Part shown: piece by piece, positions 7,540 to 15,369 of the stretch
Layout of the letters: each line of letters begins with the position of its first letter
Numbering within the stretch: the stretch's first letter is position 1
Assembly (NCBI GenBank): GCA_002840645.1
Contig: PHBO01000019.1
Span: 1 to 39,228 of the forward strand
Length of the DNA stretch: 39,228 bases
Source of the DNA: Candidatus Cloacimonetes bacterium HGW-Cloacimonetes-3
Lineage (GTDB): Bacteria; Cloacimonadota; Cloacimonadia; Cloacimonadales; Cloacimonadaceae
Direction of reading: 5' to 3'
Made by a program: the position numbers and the translations under genes
Notes under the pieces: generated by a model
Told to the model about the DNA's origin: nothing
Database searches by the model: none
Seen by the model: the letters and a program-made list of their open reading frames with translations, nothing else

Positions 7540-8551
7540 AGATTTCGCTTTGCTCCGCCGCAGGACTCAAGCCCAGATGCCGATAGGCTTTGAAAGTGAC
7601 CTTTCTACCCTGCGGACTGCGCTCCAGAAAGCCTTGCTGTACCAAATAGGGCTCGAATATCTCTTCAATGGTGCCTGCATCTTCACCAATAGCAGTGGCA
7701 ATGGTCTTAATCCCCACAGGTCCACCCCGGTAGTTCTCTATTATCGTAGTTAGAATGCGTTTATCCATTTCATCCAGCCCGGCATGATCCACTTGCAACA
7801 TTTGCAGGGCAGACAGGGCGATTTCCAGAGTAATAACTCCCTGTCCCTTTATCTGGGCATAATCGCGTACACGCCGCAACAAGCGATTCGCTATGCGTGG
7901 CGTGCCTCGGCTGCGTCTGGCAAGCTCGGCGATGCCATCCTCGTTGGCAGGAATGTTCAGCAGCTTTGCACTCCGGCGGATGATCATTGTTATGGAATCA
8001 AAATCATAATAGTCCAGGCGTAACACGATGCCAAACCTGTCCCTCAGAGGCGGAGTAAGCAATCCTGCACGGGTAGTGGCACCGATAAGAGTGAAATTCT
8101 CCAGAGGTATCTTCAGGGTGCGTGAGCTGGGTCCGCTATCCAGGATAATCTCCATCTCATAATCTTCCATGGCAGGATAGATATATTCCTCGATAACGTG
8201 GGAAAGACGGTGGATTTCATCTATGAACAAGGCTTCGTGCCTTTGCAGGTTTGTAAGGATACCGGCAAGGTCTGAAGGCTTCTCTATCACCGGTCCGCTG
8301 GAAACAGTAATGTTAACGCCCATTTCGCGGGCAATAATCCCTGCCAGAGTTGTTTTCCCCAAGCCGGGAGGTCCGTAAAGCAGCACATGATCGAGTGATT
8401 CCCCCCGCAGTTTGGCTGCCTGAATGCTGATATCCAGCAGTTCTTTAATGTGATTCTGCCCGATAAATTCTGTTAGGCTTTTGGGGCGCAGTGCCCGGTC
8501 GAGATCTTTGTCTTCACCTTGCAGCACGGGATTATTTATGCGTTCTAACAT
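7532..8551 (-). CDS. ruvB: Holliday junction branch migration helicase RuvB
   Basis: This is the 339-residue AAA+ motor that, with RuvA, drives Holliday junction branch migration in recombination repair. Motifs visible: LRPKSLTEFIGQ near the N-terminus, Walker A GPPGLGKTT, Walker B FIDEIHR, sensor 1 GATTRAG, the arginine finger region PLRDRFG, and the C-terminal winged helix (GGPVGIKTIATAIGED, then YLVQQGFLERSPQGR). Length is standard. I chose the ATG at 8551, which begins MLERINNP and lies 5 bases after the glycosyltransferase stop; the longer frame to 8620 runs into that gene. ruvA and ruvC are not in the window, and ruvB sits inside an envelope-glycan operon. Confidence 0.97.
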   Translation of the reverse strand: MLERINNPVLQGEDKDLDRALRPKSLTEFIGQNHIKELLDISIQAAKLRGESLDHVLLYGPPGLGKTTLAGIIAREMGVNITVSSGPVIEKPSDLAGILTNLQRHEALFIDEIHRLSHVIEEYIYPAMEDYEMEIILDSGPSSRTLKIPLENFTLIGATTRAGLLTPPLRDRFGIVLRLDYYDFDSITMIIRRSAKLLNIPANEDGIAELARRSRGTPRIANRLLRRVRDYAQIKGQGVITLEIALSALQMLQVDHAGLDEMDKRILTTIIENYRGGPVGIKTIATAIGEDAGTIEEIFEPYLVQQGFLERSPQGRKVTFKAYRHLGLSPAAEQSEIFV

Positions 8552-8556
8552 ATCGG

Positions 8557-9273
8557 CTACTTCAACAGTCCAATAAGTTTCATGATATGAAGTTGCCACA
8601 CCATCCATGCAGCTTCCCACACAATGTTACGGCTCATTTTGGATACACCGTTCAGTCGTTCGGTGAACACAATCGGGATTTCTTTGATGCGAAAGCGTTT
8701 AACCCAGGCACGGAAGTTCATTTCTATCTGGAAACCGTAGCCATCGGAGAGGATTTTGTCCAAATCTATGCTTTCCAGCACTCTGCGATGAAAGCACTTA
8801 AAGCCACCTGTGGGGTCTTTTATCGGCATCCCGGTGATTACCCGCACATACTTACTGGCGAAATAGCTTATCAACAGCCGCTTAAAAGGCCAGTTGATGA
8901 TGTTTACACCATTGCAATAACGGCTTCCGATCACCAGGTCTTTATCCTTGGCAGCCTCGATCAATCTGGGCACATCATCGGGATTATGCGAGAAGTCTGC
9001 ATCCATCTCCATGATGTAATCATAATCATGCTCCAGAGCATATTTGAAGCCAGTTACATAGGCAGAGCCAAGCCCCATTTTACCGGGACGCTCGATAAGG
9101 TGCAGGCGTGGTTCGGTGCTTTGCATAAAACGCACCCGCATACCTGTGCCATCGGGAGAACCGTCATCCATCACCAGAATCTCGATATCCTCGCTCTTGC
9201 TAAGGACGATCTCCACCATGCGTTCGATGTTTTCAATCTCGTTGTAAGTAGGGATTATGACAAGGGTTTTCAT
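8557..9273 (-). CDS. Family 2 glycosyltransferase, dolichyl/polyprenyl-phosphate mannose synthase-like
   Basis: This is a 238-residue GT-A fold transferase of the DPM1 type. The N-terminus IIPTYNEIENI, the nucleotide-binding VMDDGSPDGTG, then MGLGSAYVTGFKYAL and the metal-binding EMDADFSHNP are all characteristic. DPTGGFKCFHRRVLE and GYGFQIEMNFRA complete the family signature. It lacks the C-terminal membrane helices of the longer bacterial forms, so it is a soluble or peripheral enzyme. The likely reaction is transfer of a sugar (mannose or glucose) from a nucleotide donor to a polyprenyl phosphate, giving a lipid donor for periplasmic glycosylation. It starts 2 bases after the acyltransferase stop. 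The donor sugar cannot be told from sequence. Confidence 0.9.
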   Translation of the reverse strand: MKTLVIIPTYNEIENIERMVEIVLSKSEDIEILVMDDGSPDGTGMRVRFMQSTEPRLHLIERPGKMGLGSAYVTGFKYALEHDYDYIMEMDADFSHNPDDVPRLIEAAKDKDLVIGSRYCNGVNIINWPFKRLLISYFASKYVRVITGMPIKDPTGGFKCFHRRVLESIDLDKILSDGYGFQIEMNFRAWVKRFRIKEIPIVFTERLNGVSKMSRNIVWEAAWMVWQLHIMKLIGLLK

Positions 9274-9275
9274 GC

Positions 9276-10028
9276 TTATTTATCCAGATTGTTTTCCATC
9301 AGTTGTGTTTCAGGGACTGCCCGCAAGGGTTTGGCAGGATTTCCAACCACGATGGTTTTAGCCGGAACGTCTCTGGTAACCACAGCTCCGGCAGCTACAA
9401 CGCCATCGCTTTGGATTGTTTTGCCTGGCAGGATGGTGGCATTCACGCCGATCCTGGAACCGTTTTCCATAGTTATGCCTTTGAAGTGCTCAAATCTTTC
9501 TTTATCGCGCGCCATATAGTTATCGTTACTCGTGGCGGTGCATGGGGCTACGAAGCAGTAATCGCCGATTTCGGAATAAGCAGTTATATAGCTATTGGTC
9601 TCGAACTTATTGCGGCTGCCTATCTTAACGAAGTTCTCTATGCAAACGTTGCGTCCCACAATGTTCAGATCGCCAAGTGATACGTTTTCCCGAACGGTGG
9701 CAAGATCAGCTATCAGGTTACGAGCTCCGATCTGGCATTGGCAGTAGATAACCACGTTTGCCCCGATCTGGCAGAAATCGCCTATCACAGCCGGCTTTAG
9801 ATCCGTAGGCACTTTAAAGATGCTGCGTGGGGATGACAGGGGTTTCTTGCCGATAATCACGCCATCATCTATGCGCACCGCTTTGCCGATTATGGAGCCG
9901 GCATGGATCACCACATTATGCCCGATAAGGCAATCGTCACCGATCTCCACACCTTCCAGAATGACTGTATTAATGCCTATTGTTACGTTGTCGCCAATCT
10001 TAGCGCTACTGTCTATATGCTGATTCAT
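9276..10028 (-). CDS. Left-handed beta-helix (hexapeptide repeat) acyltransferase
   Basis: This 250-residue protein is built almost entirely of hexapeptide repeats ([LIV]GxxxX), for example SAKIGDNVTIGINTVILEGVEIG near the N-terminus and SRIGVNATILPGKTI near the end. It closes with the GAVVTRDVPAKTIVVGNPAKPLR signature of acetyltransferases that modify nucleotide sugars or surface glycans. An insertion around YCFVAPCTATSNDNYMARDKE resembles the loop of WbpD/WlbB-type UDP-sugar N-acetyltransferases. It would act as a trimer with acyl-CoA. ATG at 10028 has a GGAGG site upstream. It is the first gene of the operon and is divergent from the recombinase. The exact substrate is unknown. Confidence 0.85.
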   Translation of the reverse strand: MNQHIDSSAKIGDNVTIGINTVILEGVEIGDDCLIGHNVVIHAGSIIGKAVRIDDGVIIGKKPLSSPRSIFKVPTDLKPAVIGDFCQIGANVVIYCQCQIGARNLIADLATVRENVSLGDLNIVGRNVCIENFVKIGSRNKFETNSYITAYSEIGDYCFVAPCTATSNDNYMARDKERFEHFKGITMENGSRIGVNATILPGKTIQSDGVVAAGAVVTRDVPAKTIVVGNPAKPLRAVPETQLMENNLDK

Positions 10029-10122
10029 GATACCTCCACTTACAATTAGACCAACATTTTCCTCGACAAGGTTTAAGGCAAGTAAAAAATGACCTAAACA
10101 AGTAAAACTTTAAAGGATAGTG
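10029..10122. promoter_or_regulatory. Divergent promoter region between acyltransferase and recombinase genes
   Basis: This 94-base A+T-rich gap separates two divergently transcribed units, so it must hold promoters for both. I could not assign clean -35/-10 pairs on either strand. The AAAGGA at 10112-10117 is the ribosome-binding site of the recombinase. Confidence 0.5.
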
Positions 10123-11016
10123 ATGAATAACAGCATCAAGCTCTTTTGCGATCATCTTGCATTAGAGGGGAAATCTCCGCTCACTATCGAGGCATACAAG
10201 CTGGATCTGGATCAGTTCCACGCTTTTGTGAAACGCTTTTTCGAGAGTGATGATGTGCCTGTACAGGGGATTACCGTGCTGAACATCCGTGATTTCCTGC
10301 GGCACCTGAACGAAATCCCCGATTGTAACCGTTCTCTGGCACGTAAAAGTGCCTCCCTGAATAGCTTTTTTCGCTATTGCAAAAGGCAGGGCATATGCTC
10401 CATAAACCCCATGGACAAGATAAAACGCCCCAAGTATGAAAAGCCGCTCCCCAAGTGTTTCACGGAGGAGGAGGTGCGCAATCTGCTGGCAATACCGGAT
10501 ACCACCAGTCCTTTCGGGATGCGCAACCGTGCCATTCTGGAAACACTATATTCCTGCGGCTTGCGTCTGATGGAGCTGGCAGGCATAAAAATGAATGACC
10601 TGAACATGAAAACCGGTTTGCTGAAAGTAACGGGAAAAGGCGATAAGCAGCGCATCATTCCGGTAGGTTCCTTTGCACTTGCTGCCATCACGGAATACCT
10701 GCCCGTGCGTGAAAACCTGAAAACCGAACAAAGCCCCGATAGATTGTTCCTCACTAAAAGCGGAAAAGCCTTCGATACAGACCAGCTTGATATCATCCTG
10801 AAGCGCTATTTTCAGCTTATCGCGCGGGCAAAAGGCTATTCTCCGCATACCTTGCGGCATAGCTTTGCCACCCATATGCTCGCCAGAGGTGCGGATCTGA
10901 GAGCAATTCAAGAACTTTTGGGGCATGCTTTGCTCTCTACAACGGAACTTTATACTCATGTTAGCCTGGAAGATATTAAAAAAGCCTATAACAAGGGGCA
11001 CCCGCGCAGCAGTTGA
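10123..11016 (+). CDS. Tyrosine recombinase, XerC/XerD family
   Basis: This is a 297-residue site-specific recombinase of the chromosome-dimer-resolution type. The N-terminal SAM-like DNA-binding domain covers residues 1-90 and the catalytic domain about 108-290. All six catalytic residues are in place: Arg148 (SCGLRLMEL), Lys172 (TGKGDKQR), His242 and Arg245 (HTLRHSF), His268 (LLGHA) and the nucleophile Tyr277 (TTELYTHV). Length and motifs fit housekeeping XerC/D or single-recombinase XerA/XerH systems rather than a phage integrase. I start at the ATG at 10123 because AAAGGA lies 5 bases upstream; a GTG one codon earlier would be too close. No dif-like site or mobile-element boundary was recognised nearby. 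Confidence 0.92.
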   Translation: MNNSIKLFCDHLALEGKSPLTIEAYKLDLDQFHAFVKRFFESDDVPVQGITVLNIRDFLRHLNEIPDCNRSLARKSASLNSFFRYCKRQGICSINPMDKIKRPKYEKPLPKCFTEEEVRNLLAIPDTTSPFGMRNRAILETLYSCGLRLMELAGIKMNDLNMKTGLLKVTGKGDKQRIIPVGSFALAAITEYLPVRENLKTEQSPDRLFLTKSGKAFDTDQLDIILKRYFQLIARAKGYSPHTLRHSFATHMLARGADLRAIQELLGHALLSTTELYTHVSLEDIKKAYNKGHPRSS

Positions 11017-11056
11017 ATCTTCCCTGCCAGCCACAGATAATTCGACCGTGAACTGA

Positions 11057-11092
11057 CCATGATATCACCAAGATTTATCATGGTGAGATCAT
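11057..11092. other. Two mutually exclusive hairpins in a convergent intergenic gap
   Basis: CCATGATA (11057-11064) pairs perfectly with TATCATGG (11076-11083). ATGATATCACCA (11059-11070) pairs with TGGTGAGATCAT (11081-11092) at 11 of 12 positions. The two stems share bases and cannot form together. No T-run follows on either strand, so a classical terminator is not clear. Confidence 0.55.
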
Positions 11093-11164
11093 AGCCGGAT
11101 ATCTTTCGGTTCACTTTCGGAAAGCAGGTGCGGGGCAGGTTACAAACAGAGAATAGCCTTAACA

Positions 11165-11185
11165 CCCTCACATGCATTGTGAGGG
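11165..11185. other. Perfect hairpin between convergent genes (possible terminator)
   Basis: CCCTCACA (11165-11172) and TGTGAGGG (11178-11185) form a perfect 8-bp stem around a TGCAT loop. It lies between the 3' ends of the recombinase and the peptidase genes, where a bidirectional terminator would be expected. It lacks the usual run of T residues, so this role is uncertain. Nothing coding was recognised in 11017-11214. Confidence 0.5.
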
Positions 11186-11214
11186 CTGTATAGGTAGTAT
11201 GCAAATCGGCAATA

Positions 11215-12213
11215 TCAGACTTCAGTTTCTTCAGTATCTTCTGTTTCATCAACAGGTTCGGGAAGATCAGGAAGTAATGCCATACGCTTTCGCTTTTGAT
11301 GATGTGCCAAGATCAGCACCAGCGGCAAAAATATCGCCAGCAATGAATTGATCCCCCAGAAGAGATACTGGAAGCGTAATCGTTTTACATAAGCTGCAAA
11401 TAGTAGGTGAAAATCATACAGATTGGTGCGGTATGCTTGGGAAAAACCCTCGCTGAACACGGCTTTCTTACCTGCTTTTTGCTGTCGGGACACCAGTTCC
11501 CAAAAGAATGCCCATTCATTATCCTTGTTTTCCCTCATGAAGCGTACAGCCATGGAGGAGCTCAGGTAGAATATCTGCCAATCCTCCTGCTTTTTCGGGT
11601 AGCTGTAGCTCATGCGGAAAAGGTCACTGCTTCGGCCAAAGAAACTTTGCTGCAGGAAGTAAACATAGCGTTCGAAACCCATCTGACCGGAGTATTGAAC
11701 TGCCATGCCCTCGTGAAACCACAAGGGTGTGTGTGCGAAGATATTCTCCAGATACCAATGGATGTACTCATGCAATAGAGTGTTTGTAAAGCTTTCCTTA
11801 ATCTCCTCCACGGGGCGGATGTAGATTCTACCTTCATTACCACTGTAAAACGCATCACTAAATTCCACAATCTTCGCTTTCCCCAGAGATAGTCGCTGAT
11901 AGCTTTCATGGTCTTTCACTAAGTAAATTGATGCGGGTTTGTCTATATAGATTCCCAAACTCATTTGCAGGGCGTCTATGCGGGGGTCTAAACCCTCCAA
12001 CCCGTTTTTCAGATTACCGGAAACAGCTGCTTCAGAGTAAATAGCAAGGTTGTTGGTTTTATGCCGTAAGGTGTAGATGCAATGTAAATTGAATGATAAC
12101 AGCAGCATGACCAGTAAGAAAAAGCCATGTAGCCAAACCCTGAAAAGCAAACCGGGCTGAAAGACATCAACCCGGCTTTTGCAGATTATTTTGCAGGCTT
12201 CAAGCATTCTCAC
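11215..12213 (-). CDS. Membrane-anchored gluzincin metallopeptidase (peptidase MA-like)
   Basis: This 332-residue protein has an N-terminal transmembrane helix (about 24-47) and a second near the C-terminus (about 283-305), followed by an acidic tail. The region between carries a zincin site, HEYIH (His148-Glu149-x-x-His152), with WFHEGMA placing Glu168 as the likely third zinc ligand. This HExxH-WFxEG arrangement is typical of the M1-like peptidase MA group. It is probably a periplasmic protease whose substrate is unknown. The GTG at 12213 overlaps the TGA of the S4 gene (GTGA); an ATG two codons later (12207) is an alternative. It is the last gene of the ackA-kinase operon, which suggests, without proof, a role in the same stress or energy response. 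Confidence 0.78.
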   Translation of the reverse strand: MRMLEACKIICKSRVDVFQPGLLFRVWLHGFFLLVMLLLSFNLHCIYTLRHKTNNLAIYSEAAVSGNLKNGLEGLDPRIDALQMSLGIYIDKPASIYLVKDHESYQRLSLGKAKIVEFSDAFYSGNEGRIYIRPVEEIKESFTNTLLHEYIHWYLENIFAHTPLWFHEGMAVQYSGQMGFERYVYFLQQSFFGRSSDLFRMSYSYPKKQEDWQIFYLSSSMAVRFMRENKDNEWAFFWELVSRQQKAGKKAVFSEGFSQAYRTNLYDFHLLFAAYVKRLRFQYLFWGINSLLAIFLPLVLILAHHQKRKRMALLPDLPEPVDETEDTEETEV

Positions 12214-12479
12214 TCGCTGGTAGGAAGCTCATCCCGCCTAAGCATTTCGTAGTATTGGGTGCTGTCCTTTTTTGCCACGTTGCCTGTTGGTATGGAAATG
12301 ATCTTAATCTCATGCTCTGCACCATAAAGACGAAAGACGATGATGTCTCCGGCTTTCACCATGGCGGATGCCTTGGCAGGTTTTCCGACAAGAGTAACCA
12401 AGTTCTTGTCACAGGCATTCTTGGCAATAGAGCGTGTTTTGGTTAGGCACAGCTTATTTAGCAATAAGTCCAGCCGCAT
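12210..12479 (-). CDS. S4-domain RNA-binding protein (Hsp15/RqcP-like)
   Basis: This is a small basic protein of 89 residues with an S4 RNA-binding domain in its first 60 residues (MRLDLLLNKLCLTKTRSIAK, then VKAGDIIVFRL). Proteins of this size and layout include E. coli Hsp15 (HslR) and Bacillus RqcP, which bind the large ribosomal subunit and help handle stalled nascent chains; this assignment is by family, not proof. The ATG has a GGAAG site upstream located inside the kinase gene. The gene overlaps the kinase 3' end by 26 bases and the peptidase start by 4, so its expression is tied to theirs. Confidence 0.85.
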   Translation of the reverse strand: MRLDLLLNKLCLTKTRSIAKNACDKNLVTLVGKPAKASAMVKAGDIIVFRLYGAEHEIKIISIPTGNVAKKDSTQYYEMLRRDELPTSE

Positions 12480-15369
12480 CAGCTTCTTCCTTTTTAAGGT
12501 TCAGGACATCACGGATTCTACCTGCAATATCCTTCATTTTAAACGGCTTCATCACAAAGTCGCTAATTCCTTTTTGTCTGGCATCCTCCACAGAAATAAG
12601 GGTGGTAAACCCGGTGCAGATAATGATGGGAATCTCTGGCTTAATGGCAAGGAGCTTCTGTGCCAGGTCAACTCCATTCATGTATGGCATTGTGGTATCG
12701 GTAACCACCACATCGATACGTGAGTGGTACTTGGCAAAATGCTCGTATGCCTTGCGAGGATCGGTAAAGCCCTCTACCTTGTAGCCCATGCGCATCATAC
12801 CCTGGCGGAATACGTTTACCAAACTGGGTTCATCATCTACAAACATGATGCTTTCCGTTCCGCTGGAATCCACTACTTCTGCTACTTCGGGGGCACCCTG
12901 ATGCCATTGATCAGGAGTATATTGGGGAAGGTAAACTGTGAAGGTGGTGCCCATCCCTATTTCGCTTTCCACGCGTATTGCCCCATGATGAGATTGGATT
13001 ATGCTGTGCACGATAGAAAGCCCCAGTCCGGTGCCTTCGTTTGCACTCTTGGTGGTGAAATATGGATCAAATATATGGTCAACGACACAGGGGTCTATAC
13101 CTGTGCCGTTATCACGCACGGCAATCTTCAGGTATTGGCATTGCTCCAGCTCCGGGAAGGCTTGCATATCCCTGCTGCGGAAAGATACGGATTCCACCGA
13201 TACCTCCAGCAAAGCACCTTCGCGGTGCAAAGCATGCATGGCGTTTGTGCCCAGGTTAATAATAATCTGGTGTATCTGCCCGGGTACAGCAATCACAGAG
13301 CTTTTCTCTGCTTCATAACGTTCCTTGATTTTTATGGAACGGGGCAGATAAGAACGCAAGAAACGTACGGACTCCTTCACATGCTCAGCCAGTTCTATTA
13401 CTTCTGTTTTGGATTCTTCCTGGCGAGAGAAAGATATGAGGTGGCTTATCATTTCTTTGGCACGGGTAGCGGACTTTAGCACTTCCAGCAGGTTCAAGGA
13501 AGAGTCCGATTCAGGATCAAGATCGTCTCCGGCAAGCTCAGTATAGCCAATAATGGCACTAAGGATATTGTTGAAATCATGCGCTATGCCGCCGGTTAGG
13601 CGTCCAATAGCCTCCAGACGCTGGGTACGTTTAAGCTGCTCGTCACGCAGGATTTCGAAGGTTACATCCTTGCAGTTTGCAATGATGCTGGAGAGCCTTC
13701 CGTCGTTGTCTATAACAGGCTTCACCACCATATCCAAGGTAATCTTGGGGCCATCCTTGCGTATCATATCGATCTTGCCATGCCAGGGCTGGGAAGAGCG
13801 CACCCTTAGCCAGGATTGCTTCATCTCCATGCGGCTGGTAGGCTCGAAAGGCAGGTATTCAAAGGGTTTATCCAGCAGTTCTATACGTCTGTAGGAAGTG
13901 ATCTTTTCAAAGATAGTGTTTACATACTGGATGATACCTTCGGGGGAGAAGATTATTATGCCTTCCCCGGCTTGTTCAATAGCCTGGAATAGCACGTTTA
14001 GATTCTCATCGGTCTGTTTTTTATGCAATGCGAAGGCTATTTGTTCGGATACGGATTCCAACAGCAGTTTATCTTCTTCGTTATAAAGATCTGGTTGGGT
14101 GTATGATTGAACCACAAGAGCACCAATAACCTTGCCGGATAAAATCAGTGGTACGCCCAAGAAGTTCTTGCATTCATAGCCCATAAAGCCTATGTCTTTC
14201 GTTCTCTGCTGAACGTCTTCATGATCCAGCAACAAGGTCTTAGCTTCGCTAATAATCTGAGCAGTTAAAGATTTTGTATCATCTGCCACCACCGGGGATG
14301 CGTCTTCATTCATCTCGTCCATAAGGTATGGGAAGGTGATAAGATTGCTTTTGCTGTCATAAAGAGCAATAAAGAAGTTCGTGACATCAATCACTCTGCC
14401 CAGAGAATCGTGAATAGCCTGAAAGAGTTCATCCAGTGACACTTCGATGTTCACAGCGTGGCTTATCTTATGCAGGATAGTTGTCACCACTTCGGAACGG
14501 TACACAGGGGTCATATCGGTAAGTATAACTGCAAAAGTCTGTTCTTTACCTGAAAGGATGGGGATAAGAGTTTGCTTGTGGGCATGGAGCTTGTGCTTAT
14601 CATCCAGGAAGCTATATTCAGAAACCCGTTGTGCATTAGGCGGATCAGAGAGTGCTTCCAGCACTTTCTCACGGTTCATCCTGGGCGGTTTTTCCAGACG
14701 CACACGTTTGTTGAACGCAGCATACACTTCCCACAGGAACTTACCCACCATATCTTTAGCAGAGGCACATAAGTGTATTTCCATCGCTTTGTTTACCAAA
14801 ATAGCTTTTCCGGTAGCATCCAGCAGCATTATACCTTCCGAGGCTTGCTCGAAGATACAACGGAACAGTGCTTCACGTTCTTCCAGTTCACCTCGCGTAA
14901 CCGCAAGCTTGGTCATATCCTGCATGGCGACGATCACGTTTTCATAATCTCGTGTATCTTCACCCGGGATACTCCATGAGATATTGAAATACAGTTTGTT
15001 ACCGTGCAAGTCGTAGTTTATCCCGTGACCATCAAAATACTTCCTGCCTTCCCCGAGCGCAATCACAGACTCCATCAGACAGTCAAGGGCTTCATCTCTA
15101 AACACCATGTGGATGTTATCATAAAGCTCTTTCTTTGTCTTGGCTTTGTACAGCCACAGCGAGGTATTATTCACATCCACCACTTTCAGCCGTTTTACGC
15201 ACTCCATAAACTGATCCGGGTAGGTGCTGAAATGGGCGCGAAGGTCTGTAACACCCTGTGCCTTAAGCTCGTTTAGCTTTTCAAGTATCCCGGAAAAATC
15301 CTCCACCCACAGCGAGACTGGGGATTGGTCGAACAGCATGCGGTAAAAGGTCTGATTCATAGAGTTCAT
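12454..15369 (-). CDS. Hybrid sensor histidine kinase/response regulator with PAS-PAS-GAF-PAS sensors
   Basis: This 971-residue protein has no obvious transmembrane helices, so it is a cytoplasmic sensor. Order, in rough residues: PAS 7-155, PAS 162-290, GAF 305-455, PAS 462-585, HisKA 595-660 with the phospho-acceptor in GGIAHDFNNILS, HATPase 700-815 (IIINLGTNAMHAL, DNGTGID, GTGLGLSIV), and a receiver domain 835-955 (VDDEPS, the phosphorylatable Asp in VVTDTTMPYMNG, CTGF, MKPF). All catalytic motifs are intact. The receiver has no output domain, so the signal must pass to another protein or a phosphorelay. It overlaps ackA by 4 bases (ATGA) and the S4 gene by 26. The ligand is unknown; coupling to acetate kinase suggests sensing of metabolic or energy state. 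Confidence 0.93.
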   Translation of the reverse strand: MNSMNQTFYRMLFDQSPVSLWVEDFSGILEKLNELKAQGVTDLRAHFSTYPDQFMECVKRLKVVDVNNTSLWLYKAKTKKELYDNIHMVFRDEALDCLMESVIALGEGRKYFDGHGINYDLHGNKLYFNISWSIPGEDTRDYENVIVAMQDMTKLAVTRGELEEREALFRCIFEQASEGIMLLDATGKAILVNKAMEIHLCASAKDMVGKFLWEVYAAFNKRVRLEKPPRMNREKVLEALSDPPNAQRVSEYSFLDDKHKLHAHKQTLIPILSGKEQTFAVILTDMTPVYRSEVVTTILHKISHAVNIEVSLDELFQAIHDSLGRVIDVTNFFIALYDSKSNLITFPYLMDEMNEDASPVVADDTKSLTAQIISEAKTLLLDHEDVQQRTKDIGFMGYECKNFLGVPLILSGKVIGALVVQSYTQPDLYNEEDKLLLESVSEQIAFALHKKQTDENLNVLFQAIEQAGEGIIIFSPEGIIQYVNTIFEKITSYRRIELLDKPFEYLPFEPTSRMEMKQSWLRVRSSQPWHGKIDMIRKDGPKITLDMVVKPVIDNDGRLSSIIANCKDVTFEILRDEQLKRTQRLEAIGRLTGGIAHDFNNILSAIIGYTELAGDDLDPESDSSLNLLEVLKSATRAKEMISHLISFSRQEESKTEVIELAEHVKESVRFLRSYLPRSIKIKERYEAEKSSVIAVPGQIHQIIINLGTNAMHALHREGALLEVSVESVSFRSRDMQAFPELEQCQYLKIAVRDNGTGIDPCVVDHIFDPYFTTKSANEGTGLGLSIVHSIIQSHHGAIRVESEIGMGTTFTVYLPQYTPDQWHQGAPEVAEVVDSSGTESIMFVDDEPSLVNVFRQGMMRMGYKVEGFTDPRKAYEHFAKYHSRIDVVVTDTTMPYMNGVDLAQKLLAIKPEIPIIICTGFTTLISVEDARQKGISDFVMKPFKMKDIAGRIRDVLNLKKEEADAAGLIAK

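Noticed and set aside
8491-9519. Long plus-strand open frame (342 codons) opposite the glycosyltransferase gene
   Set aside because: It is antisense to a well-supported GT2 gene and the ends of its neighbours. It is rich in His and Cys, has no ribosome-binding site and no recognisable motif.
10123-11016. Recombinase as a sign of an integrated mobile element
   Set aside because: Length and motifs match housekeeping Xer recombinases. No tRNA-type attachment site, direct repeats, phage genes or cassette array flank it.
10986-11252. Minus-strand frame of 88 codons spanning the recombinase 3' end and the peptidase 3' end
   Set aside because: It overlaps two real genes and the hairpin region, with no credible start signal.
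12724-13479. Plus-strand open frame of 251 codons opposite the hybrid kinase
   Set aside because: It lies antisense to the ATPase and receiver domains, whose motifs are intact; no ribosome-binding site was found.
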